Origin: Acetobacter cibinongensis
Lineage (GTDB): Bacteria > Pseudomonadota > Alphaproteobacteria > Acetobacterales > Acetobacteraceae
Reading direction: 5' to 3'
Assembly (NCBI RefSeq): GCF_000963925.1
Contig: NZ_BAMV01000003.1
Span: 99,604 to 163,603, forward strand
DNA: 64,000 bases
Under the pieces are notes generated by a model. It saw only the letters and a program-made list of their open reading frames with translations, was not told the origin of the DNA and did not search any database. Below, piece by piece: positions 36,990 through 47,400 of the stretch. Made by a program: the position numbers and the translations under genes. Every line of letters starts with the position of its first letter. Position 1 is the first letter of the stretch.

Positions 36990-39914
36990 ATGGCGACTGG
37001 TGATGTATATAGTTCGTATGTAAGTGGCGCTATTGCTTACACCCATAATGACAGCACAACTATTCAGAATGGCGGGTCAATATCTGGCTATATTGACGCA
37101 GGCGGCACAGCACACCTCAATCAGGCCACTGCTTCAGGTACATTATCCGGCGCTACGGCGAACATGTATGGTGTGCTTCTTGCAGATAATTTCAATGGGA
37201 ATACATCTGTTGACAGGAACGATCTGCTTCTGAGCGCCGTTATCAAATCGGGCGGTGGTGCATTTGCAGCCAATGGCGGGGTAATCAGCGGAGCCACTGT
37301 TTCTGCTGGCGGTGGTCTGGGTGTGGCAGCTGGTGTTTCCGAGTATGGCTCCCTTGATAAACCCGGGAAAATCATAGATCCCTATGTTATGTCAGGAGGA
37401 ACAGTCGCGGCTGGTGCCTTCACGGCCAAGGGGCAAAGCTTCCTCGGTACAGGTATTGTCTCAGGTGGTAAGTTTGAGGTTGGTGCTACTGAACTGCTGA
37501 GTTCTTCCTATGCGTATGGGGGAGACTTTAAAGGCACGCAGCTTGTTCTCAATGGTGCCAGCGCATTTGGCGGTATTTTCCATGATGGTGGTGTGCAGCT
37601 TATAGGTGGGTATTATCTCTCCTCTGCAAATGCCTCTGGTGGTACAACAACACGTCTTGCAAATTCACCTGGAAGCGAAAGTGGCTGGGTTGCAAACAAG
37701 GGTTATGCCAGCGGTGCGCAGATTCTTGCTGGTGGTACAGCCATAGTTCTTGCTGGTGGAACGTCCGTTAGTGGTACAGTGAGCAGTGGCGGTACGGAAG
37801 TCATTTCTTCCGGCGGTGTTGCTAGCGGCACACTCGTGAGTGGCGGCACGGAAATTGTTCAGAGTGGTGGTGTGACCTCCGGGGCGACTGTCGTTTCTGG
37901 TGGTAAGGAAATTCTGAGCGGCGGTACGGCGTCTGCAACCACTGTTGGCAGTGGCGGTTCCCAGTTGGTAAGCGCTGGCGGGACAGCCGTAAAATCCCTT
38001 ATCAGCGGCGGTACAGCAATCGTTACCAGCGGTGGCACAACCATTTCAGCCTCTGTATTCACGAGTGGCCTTGAAGTCGTGAGCTCCGGTGGTATTGCCT
38101 CTGCTTCTGTCGTGTCGGGCGGCACGCAGACCATCAGCGGTGGTGTTGCATCCAGCACGGTTGTGCGTGCAGGTGGCACGGAGGTTGTCGTTGCAGGGAA
38201 GACAGTTTCCGCGACCATCAGCAATGGCGGTGCCGCGGTAATCAGTTCCGGCGGTGTGGCTTCCGGAAGCGTTGTTTACAGTGGCGGCACGCAAACACTC
38301 AGTGGTGGAACTGCGTCCAATATTGTGATCTCTGGCGGTACGCAGACCATTTCTGGCGGTACGGCAATCAGCACGGTTATCTCTGGTGGCACGGAAATTG
38401 TGCAGACTGGTGTGACATCTGGTGCCACTATCGGCAGTAAGGGTGTCGGGATTATCAGCGCAGGCGGCACTGCTGTTCAGTCAGTCATTGGTAATGGTGG
38501 TACGCTAAGCGCATATAATGGTGCAACGCTTTCTGGCACGGTGACGGTGGCTGGTGGCGCGACCCTTGCTCTGGGTGGCAACAACGGCAATGCAGTTATT
38601 GACCTGGCTGGAACCACAGCAGCAACGCCAGCAAAAGTCGTTATTGCTGCGGGTGTAACAGATGTTCCAGAACAATTCACAAGCTGGAGCGATGGTGATC
38701 AGATCATCTTCAGCGGTGTTGCATCCAGCGTCTCCGCTGTCTCGTTTTCAGATGCAGACCACATCAAGTTTACGGTTGGTGGCAATACCTACACTCTCAA
38801 CATTATAGGCATTCAGGGCAAGTTCAAGTTCGTGTCCTCCACCTCGGGGTTAACGCTTGAAACCTGCTTCCTGACAGGCACTCTGATCCGTATGCTTGAT
38901 GGTCGGATTGCGGTTGAGGATGTTCGCCCTGGTGATAGCGTGATGGTGCGTAAAGGTGACGCGTTCGTGGCCAGCACAGTGACATGGGTTGGTAAGAACA
39001 AATCTATAGTCCGGTCTGATGCCGCCTATACAGATGAAGCAGGTTACCCTGTGCTCATCATGAAGGGGGCTTTGGCAGACGGCGTGCCGTTCAAAGATTT
39101 ACGTGTGACACCAGAGCATTGCCTGTTCATTGATGGCCAGTTCATCCCTGCCCGTATGCTGGTCAATGGTCGCAGTATTCGTTATGACACAAACTATGCT
39201 GTCTATGACTACTACCATATTGAAACAGCAAATCATTCTGTGATCGAAGCTGACGGTGTGCTGACGGAAACATATCTCGATACTGGTAATCGTGCTTCTT
39301 TCGCACGTATTGATGGTTCGGATATTGTTTCTGGTTACTTTGATGCCGCTAAAGACTGGACACAGGCTGCTGCACCCCTTGCAACCAGCCGTGAGGTGGT
39401 TGAGCCAGTTTATAAAACCCTTGCTTCTCGTAGTGATGCGTTGGCTTTGGATGATGCGGCTAGTGACGCAGTGGTATGGTCTGATGACGCAAACCTGCAT
39501 CTGGAAACAGAAGCTGGTACCGTTATCCGCGCAATGAAGCACGTCAATAACACAGTGTCCTTCATGCTGCCGCCGGGTATTCAGAAAGTGTTTATCATGT
39601 CCAGAACCTCTCGTCCGGTTGATGTGATGGGTGCTTTTGTTGACGATCGTCGTGAACTGGGTGTGAAGATTGGTGAGATCAAACTCTTCAGCGGCACTCA
39701 CATTGCCTCTGTAACCAACCATCTTGAAACGGAAACATTGGATGGTTGGGCTGCACAGGAAGACGCTGCAACTGCACGCTGGACCTCTGGTCGGGCTGTT
39801 GTTGAGCTGGCTGCTGCATCAAGCGATGGGTTTAGAATGCTGACGCTCGACGTTGTTTCCACGGTATCTTACCGCGTAAATGACCAGAAGCAGACTGTTG
39901 CTCTAAGCGCATAA
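36990..39914 (+). CDS. Strand-loop-strand repeat protein with C-terminal Hint domain
   Basis: A 974-residue protein. Residues 1-238 form a Gly/Ser/Ala-rich beta region without a signal peptide. About 239-533 are some 16 AIDA-type strand-loop-strand repeats (SGGTEVISSGGVAS and variants), the known target of O-heptosyltransferases. A linker follows, then a Hint domain starting at Cys626 (CFLTGTLIRMLDG) with T-P-E-H at 707-710, the catalytic Cys and TxxH pair. The last 200 residues repeat the module of the first Hint protein (R-P-V-D-V-M-G-A-F-V-D-D-R-R-E-L-G-V). Unlike autotransporters it has no outer-membrane barrel. The heptosyltransferase operon starts 88 bases downstream behind a terminator. 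I infer a surface glycoprotein whose passenger is cut and perhaps conjugated by Hint chemistry. Confidence 0.88.
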   Translation: MATGDVYSSYVSGAIAYTHNDSTTIQNGGSISGYIDAGGTAHLNQATASGTLSGATANMYGVLLADNFNGNTSVDRNDLLLSAVIKSGGGAFAANGGVISGATVSAGGGLGVAAGVSEYGSLDKPGKIIDPYVMSGGTVAAGAFTAKGQSFLGTGIVSGGKFEVGATELLSSSYAYGGDFKGTQLVLNGASAFGGIFHDGGVQLIGGYYLSSANASGGTTTRLANSPGSESGWVANKGYASGAQILAGGTAIVLAGGTSVSGTVSSGGTEVISSGGVASGTLVSGGTEIVQSGGVTSGATVVSGGKEILSGGTASATTVGSGGSQLVSAGGTAVKSLISGGTAIVTSGGTTISASVFTSGLEVVSSGGIASASVVSGGTQTISGGVASSTVVRAGGTEVVVAGKTVSATISNGGAAVISSGGVASGSVVYSGGTQTLSGGTASNIVISGGTQTISGGTAISTVISGGTEIVQTGVTSGATIGSKGVGIISAGGTAVQSVIGNGGTLSAYNGATLSGTVTVAGGATLALGGNNGNAVIDLAGTTAATPAKVVIAAGVTDVPEQFTSWSDGDQIIFSGVASSVSAVSFSDADHIKFTVGGNTYTLNIIGIQGKFKFVSSTSGLTLETCFLTGTLIRMLDGRIAVEDVRPGDSVMVRKGDAFVASTVTWVGKNKSIVRSDAAYTDEAGYPVLIMKGALADGVPFKDLRVTPEHCLFIDGQFIPARMLVNGRSIRYDTNYAVYDYYHIETANHSVIEADGVLTETYLDTGNRASFARIDGSDIVSGYFDAAKDWTQAAAPLATSREVVEPVYKTLASRSDALALDDAASDAVVWSDDANLHLETEAGTVIRAMKHVNNTVSFMLPPGIQKVFIMSRTSRPVDVMGAFVDDRRELGVKIGEIKLFSGTHIASVTNHLETETLDGWAAQEDAATARWTSGRAVVELAAASSDGFRMLTLDVVSTVSYRVNDQKQTVALSA
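37706..38590 (+). repeat. Coding tandem array of strand-loop-strand repeats
   Basis: About 16 units of 17-20 codons within the Hint gene. Consensus: S-G/A-x-V-x-S-G-G-T-x-x-V/I-x-S-G-G-x-A. Units vary at the DNA level, so they have been in place for some time or are under selection. The Ser/Thr next to GG are the expected heptosylation sites. Confidence 0.85.
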
Positions 39915-39927
39915 TTTTTAAGTTCTG

Positions 39928-39968
39928 AAAAAATCTCCTGTTGCTATACTCGGCAGCAGGAGATTTTT
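39928..39968 (+). terminator. Terminator between Hint gene and PKS operon
   Basis: A twelve-pair stem (AAAAATCTCCTG with CAGGAGATTTTT), extended by TTGC/GCAG inside, begins about 14 bases after the Hint stop. The operon beyond may have its own promoter or rely on read-through. Confidence 0.85.
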
Positions 39969-40002
39969 GATTCAGGACACTTTTCGATAAGGCAGGTCTT
40001 AT

Positions 40003-41451
40003 ATGCTCGAAACACTTCTTCAGCAGTTACGGGGAACAAAGATATATGGCTCTGCTTTCGAAAGTGCATCACGATCATGGAGTTGGACCGGGTTTCTGGC
40101 AGATGTCAAAAAAACGGCTCGTGCTCTTGAAGAAATAAAGCAGTCAAGCCCTACACTTGTTGGTATAAGATGTGCGGATTATTACCATCATTGGGTCATT
40201 ATTTTTGCGTTGGACAGACTAGGTCTGGCATCAGCATCATTTCAGAATGAGTACGGACCATCCTTCAAAACATACCTGGATGTCGTAAAGCCAGATCTGA
40301 TTTTAACTGACTTACCGCTTGATGTTGGTATTCCAAATTTCACCGTTAATAGTAGATGGTTTTTAGATGTTCTGAGTAGTAAAAATGTTGATGTAAAACA
40401 TTATGACAATGCAGGTGTCTGCCGTGTGGGTATTGCTGCGGGCACAGATGTCACACCCCATAAGATAGGGTTGACAAGAGAGCACATTAAACAAAATATT
40501 CACCAGTTAATAACGTCTAATATTTTCTCTCTTTCTGGAAGATCTGGCTTTTCTATTGTTTGTTGTATTGGTGTTGATATCCTGGCTGGTTACCAGATTG
40601 TTCTTGCCGCATTAACCACAGGGTATCCTGTCACAATTATTGATCGTAAGCAGATTGCGCTCGCTATTGCTCAACATAAACCGATTGTTCTAGTGCTCTC
40701 TCCTCTTCATTTAGAATATATCATCTCTTCACTTTCGCCTATTTCTATGGCGCAAGAGACTATTGAAGTCATTGTGGTCGGTGGGCGTCTTCCTGCAGAA
40801 TTGGAAAAAACGACCAAGGAAAAGCTTACAAAGAAAATCCATATTTTATACGGCACAGAAGAGGCTGGTGTTATTGCCGTCAAAAAAAGTGACACCCTGT
40901 CAGATGCCAAAAGTGCCGGAACAATTTTGCCTTGGATGAAGGTGGAAATTGTGGATGAAGACGATGCCGTGCTTCCCGTCAACACTGAAGGACGAGTGAG
41001 AGTAAGTGGTCCAACGGTTATAAAACACTATCTTGACGCAGACGCCGCTTCAAATAGTCATTTCAAAAATGGCTGCTTCTACCCGGGAGACATCGGATTT
41101 CTAAACGAGAAAAACGAAATTTTCATAACCGGACGTACTGACTCTCTGACTTCTTTTGGCGGGGATAAGTTTGATCTGCGTGTCCTCGACCACATTTGCG
41201 AGACATATCCCGGCATAAAAAATGCCTGCACGTTTTCTGTTCCGGATGATAATGGCGTACCGACCCCTTGGGCCGCCATTGTTTGTGATGTCGAACTTGA
41301 TGGGGCCGTACTGGGCGCCAAACTTCATGAAAAATATGAGAATTTACCACCAGTAACCCTGATCTGGGTCGATCGAATTCCGTATCGTAGCGATGGCGAG
41401 CCAGATCGTGATTTTCTGACAAATGGCATTATTCGTACTCGCCAGAAATAA
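40003..41451 (+). CDS. Degenerate ANL-superfamily AMP-ligase-like protein
   Basis: A 482-residue protein with the overall order of an adenylate-forming enzyme: N-terminal Rossmann-like region, ILYGTEEAGVIA (motif A5, about 283-294), YPGDIGFL (A7) and ITGRTDSLTSFGGDKF (A8). The nucleotide P-loop is eroded to AAGTDVTPHK instead of SGSTGxPK, and the catalytic lysine of motif A10 is absent (SDGEPDRDFL in place of GKxxR). It may bind but not activate an acyl group, act in transacylation, or serve as a partner of the true ligase downstream. It is first of four operon genes, 47 bases before the polyketide synthase. Codon use is AT-rich, like the rest of the operon. Confidence 0.8.
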   Translation: MLETLLQQLRGTKIYGSAFESASRSWSWTGFLADVKKTARALEEIKQSSPTLVGIRCADYYHHWVIIFALDRLGLASASFQNEYGPSFKTYLDVVKPDLILTDLPLDVGIPNFTVNSRWFLDVLSSKNVDVKHYDNAGVCRVGIAAGTDVTPHKIGLTREHIKQNIHQLITSNIFSLSGRSGFSIVCCIGVDILAGYQIVLAALTTGYPVTIIDRKQIALAIAQHKPIVLVLSPLHLEYIISSLSPISMAQETIEVIVVGGRLPAELEKTTKEKLTKKIHILYGTEEAGVIAVKKSDTLSDAKSAGTILPWMKVEIVDEDDAVLPVNTEGRVRVSGPTVIKHYLDADAASNSHFKNGCFYPGDIGFLNEKNEIFITGRTDSLTSFGGDKFDLRVLDHICETYPGIKNACTFSVPDDNGVPTPWAAIVCDVELDGAVLGAKLHEKYENLPPVTLIWVDRIPYRSDGEPDRDFLTNGIIRTRQK

Positions 41452-41498
41452 GGATACAAGAAACTAACTTTCGGTCTATCGGAAATTTGAGGTCAGAC

Positions 41499-44400
41499 AT
41501 GAACAAAAAACAAGAGTTTGCTATTATTGGTACAGGACTTCGATTTCCGGAAAATATTACAACATTAAAAGAGTTCTGGGTTTTTTTGAATAGCGGCCAG
41601 GATGCCAGTCGTGATGTGCCGAAAGACCGCTGGAGCATAGATCGCTACTATGACCCGGGATACGAAACGCCCGGTAAAACCTACATGCGTCGCGGTTCGT
41701 TCCTGACACAGGAACTCGGGTATTTTGAGCCGCAAGTTTTTGGTATTTCCCCGCGTGAAGCAACGCTTATGGATGTCCAGCAGCGGCTCTTACTGGAGGT
41801 TGCGTGGGAGGCTTTTGAAAGCGCAGGCATTATCCCTGCGCGGATGAATGGCAGTAATACAGGCGTTTTTATAGGGTCTTTCTCGCTAGATTGGCTTGTC
41901 TATTGTGGAAGTGCACTCAATCGGGAGTCCATTAAAGATCATTTCTCAACAACAGCCGCTTCTGCCACAATGCTCTCAGCGCGTTTGGCACATGTTTTTG
42001 GGCTGTGTGGGCCATGCCTGACCATAGACACTGCGTGCTCTTCTTCTTTGGTGGCTATTCATAATGCGTGTCTTAGCCTGAGTAATGGAGAGTGTGATGT
42101 TGCTTTGGCAGGTGGAGTCAACTTTATCATTAACCCACAAGGTGCCATGCCAATGTCACGTGGGCATTTTTTGGCCAAGGATGGACGTTCCAAAAGCTTT
42201 TCAGCAGATGCCGATGGTTACGGGCGCGGCGAGGGTGCTGCTCTTCTGATAATCAAACGGTTGGAAGACGCAGTTGACGCAAAAGATCCTATTATGGGTG
42301 TTATCTGCAAAAGTGGCGTCAACCATGACGGCAGAGGGACGGCGATTACTGTTCCTAACGGTGCCGCGCAAGAAGCTCTGATTAAAGATGTTCTCCGCAG
42401 AAGTCATCTGACAGGTCAACAACTGGATTATGTAGAAGCACATGGCACCGGCACACCGGTGGGTGACCCGATAGAAACAGCGGCGATTGGCAATGCAATA
42501 GCGCAAAACAAATATGGTGAAGAACCGCTCATCATTGGGTCTGTTAAAGCAAATATAGGGCATCTGGAAGCAGCCGCAGGTGTGGCTGGGGTCTTAAAAA
42601 CACTGCTGTGCCTGGAGCATAAGGAAGTCCCCGCACAAGTTAATATTGAAGAGATTAACCCGAATATTGAGTGTGAAAAGTGGAATATTCATATTCCCCA
42701 AGGTAAAAATATTCCGCTCTCCTCTAAAAAACCCGTTTTGTATGCGGGCGTAAACTCTTTTGGCTATGGTGGCACAAACAGCATGGTCATTATGCGGTCA
42801 CCGCATAATTTTGAAGCAAAGCCTATTCGTTCCAAACGCCCCGAAAAAGCTGCGGTAAAAACCTATCTGCTACCGCTTTCTTCAACGCATGAAAAAGGTC
42901 TGGTTAAAGCAGCACAAGCCTATACTGCGTTTTTGCAGGATAATACTACTGTTGATCTGCACAACGTTTGTTATTCAGCGGCAATATGCAGAACGTGGTT
43001 TCAGCATAGGGCAGTTATTCTGGCAGATAGCAGGGAGGAGTTGCTACGCAATCTTTCCGATCTGGAAAACGGAACACAAAACCAATCAGTCGTGATTGGG
43101 CGTAGCTTCGTTGCGCCAAAGCTTGGCCCGATCATGGTTTTCTCTGGCATGGGGTCGCAGTGGGAAGGAATGGGAAAAACCATTCTGGCTACACTACCAG
43201 CAAACGTAAGGCTGGTTGCAGAAGCTTTTGACGCTACGTTTCAGCAACTGTCAGGTTGGTCTCTTCTAACCGTTCTGACAGGCGAGGAAAGTGCTGAAAG
43301 CCCAGTTCATAAAACGGAAATAGCCCAACCAGCGATCTGTCTTCTGGAAATTCTCGTTTACAAAACGCTTGCCGCATATGGAGTATGTCCTTCAGCTATT
43401 GTCGGGCATAGCGTGGGGGAAGTAGCTGCCGCTTATTGTGCTGGGGCATTGATGCTTCAAGATACGGTACGTGTTATTTATGTGCGTAGTCAGCTTCAAG
43501 CTCGTTTGGCTGGTTCCGGCACAATGCTGGCTATCGGCGCAGAGCGGGAAAAGGTTGAAGAACTTATACAGAAGCAAGGATTGACCGTATCAATCGCAGC
43601 TATCAATAGTCTGAAATCCTGCACAGTGTCAGGCGTGACAGAAGACCTGAAAAAGCTCGAAGACCATTATGGCAAGCAGGGCGTATTTGTCCGCATGCTG
43701 AACGTTGAAGTGCCATATCATAGCACTTTGATGGAAAATATTCAGTCTGACATGTATGAAATGCTGGCTGACCTTCAACCCATAAAACCTGAGGTGCCTC
43801 TTTATTCAACGGTTACAGGCAAAAAATGGGATAATGCAGTTCGGCACGATGCTGAATATTGGTATAAAAACTCTAGAAATCCAGTTGAATTTTTCAAAGC
43901 AATTTCCACTATACTGCAAGATATCGATGGTCAGGTTATTCTCGAAATTGGGGCTCATCCGGTTCTTCTTCCTTCTGTGAAAGAAATTATCTCCAAATCT
44001 GATCTCCAAATTCAGACGGTTCATTCTCTGCGGCGGAACGACGTAGGGCATCATTGGGCAGAACTCTGTCTAGCACGGTTGGCAATAGCCGGTGCCCCAT
44101 TAGACTGGCTGCGCATGACAGGTGGCCAGCGTGTGGCCATACCGTATTACGCTTGGCACCGCGAGTATTACTGGTCGGAATGTCAGGAAGCGGCGGCTGA
44201 CCGTTTGGGGTTGATTGTGCACCCGTTGCTGGGACTGCCAATGGTGTCCGCAACGCCTCGCTGGCGGGCAACAATCAACCAAAACTATCTTCCTTGGCTT
44301 CCAGATCACGTTATTGAAAATAATGTTATTTTTCCAGCAGCCGCTTATATGGAAGCCGCTTTGGCTGTGCATTTTCAAATACATGGTACGCATCAGGCTA

Positions 44401-47400
44401 TCTTAAAAAATTTCGAGATTCATTCTCCTATTCTCATTGAAAACCAAGTTAATTGTGACGTTGAGTGGTCTTACAATGTTCAAACAGGAAAGTTGGAGGG
44501 AAGCACCTTAACCCGACGTGATGAGGACAGTGCCCCACTTTGGCGTAACCATGTTGGCGTGGAAATTTTGACCTCATCACCTTGGATAATGGATGAGCGT
44601 AAGGTTTTTGCGCCCGTTGCTACCAAAGTATTTGATAAAAATAGGTTTTACACAACGCTCGCTCAGAACGGCCTGCAATATGGTGAACAGTTTCAGGTTG
44701 TAGAAGATATTGCGACAGTTCCAGAAGGACTCTGGGCAAAATTAAGCCTCACACCTGAACGAGCTAGCCAGAGCGAAGAGTATGCTCTCCATCCCGCGCT
44801 CCTTGATGGTGCGTTTCAACTTATCGCTGCCGCAGTTTTTGAGCATAATCCAGATAACGATTATGCGTATGTGCCAGTCAGTGCTGAGCGCCTGATATAT
44901 CATGGACAGAAAAACGCCACGCTGACGGCCATTGTCAGCTTAAGAGCAATGTCCTCAAAACAGCTTGTTGCTGACGTGCAGTTATATGATGAGTCAGGTC
45001 ATAATGTGCTCGGTATTGATAAACTGATCTGCAAGGCAGTTCCCCGTATTACCAAAAAGAAGAAATTTGAAAATCTTCTTTATAAAGCGACATGGAAAAA
45101 AGCTGAGACCTTACCGCTTCTGGTGGACCCACACACTATCCTTGCTGTGGGGGGCGTAGCCCAAATTAACGCATTTAAAGCGGTGTCTGAGCAATATCTT
45201 CTGACTGTTGATACTGTGTTACTACCAGATAAGTGTGATTATTCTTTTTTTGAAAAATCTTTTAAAAATAAGGTCTTTAACGATTACAAATCGATAGTTT
45301 TTTTCGGTTCCCTAGAACACAACCCTAACCAGATGGGTGATGTCGAGCGGCTCCTTGCGTGTGTTCAGGCGATCCCGCATCTTTCTATCGAAGAGGCCTC
45401 GCCGCGTTTGTGTGTCATTACAACCGCAGGGCAGGATATTTCTTTGGGCCAATCTGCTCTTCGCGGTTTTGCGCGCGGTATGGAGCTTGAGCGCTCAGAC
45501 TTGCGCATCAAAATTATAGAGGTTGAGGCAAGCACTGAAGATGCCACTTTGGCCAGTATTGGCGCAGAAATTATACAGGACGATTGCGAAGACCATGTGC
45601 TTATACGGAGCGGGGAGCGCCTTGTTGCCCGGGTTGTACCGACTTCATTAAAGAATGAAAACACAACAACAGTTCCACTTATCGGGCGCGCAGATCTGTC
45701 TGCTATTCTTAAAGTATCTGATACGGGGTCTCTGGATAAACTGTATTATGAAGTCAGCAGGATGCGCGAACCTTTAGCAGGTGAAGTTTCCTGTCAGGTT
45801 TTGGCTGCGGCACTGAACTTCAAAGATGTTCTCAAGGCCATGAACCTTCTGCCAGATAGTGTGGTTGAGGGTACTTTCTATGGCCACGCGCTGGGTATGG
45901 AAGCGGTCGTCCGTATTCTGGATGTTGGCGCTGGTGTTGAACATTTCGTAAAGGGGAAGGACTACATTGTTGCGGCGGCTGACTGTTTTGCAACATCTTT
46001 CACAGCAGATGCCGGTACACTGTTTGCAATAGAAAAGCCTGCGTCTCTTTCTGCCTCAGACGCAGCGACGCTCCCCGTTGCGTTTCTGACCGCATGGTAT
46101 GGCCTTTCACATCTGGCACGGTTGCAAGCTGGTGAAACGGTCCTAATCCATTCTGCCAGTGGTGGTGTGGGACTTGCTGCTATTCAGGTAGCCAAAATGC
46201 TGGGTGCAACGGTATTTGCAACAGCCGGAACGGAAGAGAAAAGAGACTATCTCCGTAATCTGGGGTGCACGCACGTATGGTCCTCGCGAACATTAGAATT
46301 CGCTGATGAAATACGCGCAGTGACACAAGGCCGAGGGGTGGATGTTGTTCTCAATTCTCTGTCTGGTGAGGCACAGGCCGCCAGCCTTGCCTGTGTTGCT
46401 TCTCTGGGACGATTTGTAGAAATTGGAAAAAGAGATATTATCGAAAATAGCTCTCTAGCTATGAGGGTTTTTAACGAAAATATTTCATTCTTCTCGGTTG
46501 ATCTAGACCGCCTTCTGAACGAAAAACCACAGCTTATCAAAGACATTTTTAGTGCTATGGCTAACATGATGAGCGATGGCTCCCTTCAACCGCTCCCTTC
46601 AACGGTATATCCGGCCGGGAAAACGGTGGATGCCTTTCGCTATCTGTCCAGCACCAAACATATTGGTAAGGTTGTTATCGACTATACCGACCTGACGGAT
46701 GTTGTGGGGAAAGAAAAGTGGCCGCCACGTCCCCACATTGACCCCCAGGGGGCTTATCTGATTACCGGCGGCTTTGGTGGTCTTGGTCTGGAAATTGCCG
46801 AGTGGTTGATTACCTCTGGTGCGACATATCTGGTGCTGACAGGTCGCAAGAAAACCGACAATGATGTGATCTTGAACAGGATTAAGGTCTGGCGGGATTT
46901 AGGATACACAATAGAAGAACGTTATTTTGACATTGCGGATAAAGACAGTTTGAAAAAATGTCTGTCTGAATTCGGTAATAAATTACCTGCTCTGAAAGGC
47001 GTATTTCATTGTGCGTGTGTGTTTGATGATGCCTTGTTGAGCAATATTACCCCCGCTCGTTTGGAGAAGGGATTTGCAGCAAAGGCCATCGGCGCGCATC
47101 ATCTGGATGTATTAACACGTCATACCCCACTCGATTTTTTTGTTTTATTTTCTTCTGTTACCACCATGACCGGTAATATCGGCCAAAGTGTCTATATTGC
47201 TGCTAACGAAGTGCTCAATCAGATTTGTGAAAACAGGCACGTGCTCAATCTTGCAGGCCTTTCTCTCAATCTGGGGCCGATTGATAGCGTAGGGATCCTG
47301 ACCCGTAACCAGGTTGCAGCAGATGCCTTGCGGAATGCAGGCATGAATTTGCTTGATATTCACAATGTTCTCCGCTTCCTGCCTGATATAATGGAGCAAC

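Noticed and set aside
37706..38590. The repeat array as a CRISPR or non-coding satellite
   Set aside because: The units are in frame, vary in sequence and encode strand-loop-strand peptides; there are no constant repeats with unique spacers.
38865..39914. An intein interrupting a host protein
   Set aside because: There is no C-terminal His-Asn splice junction and no second extein; the Hint domain is followed by its own conserved module to the stop codon.
36990..39914. A classical AIDA-type autotransporter
   Set aside because: There is neither a signal peptide nor a C-terminal outer-membrane barrel ending in an aromatic residue; a Hint domain takes that place.
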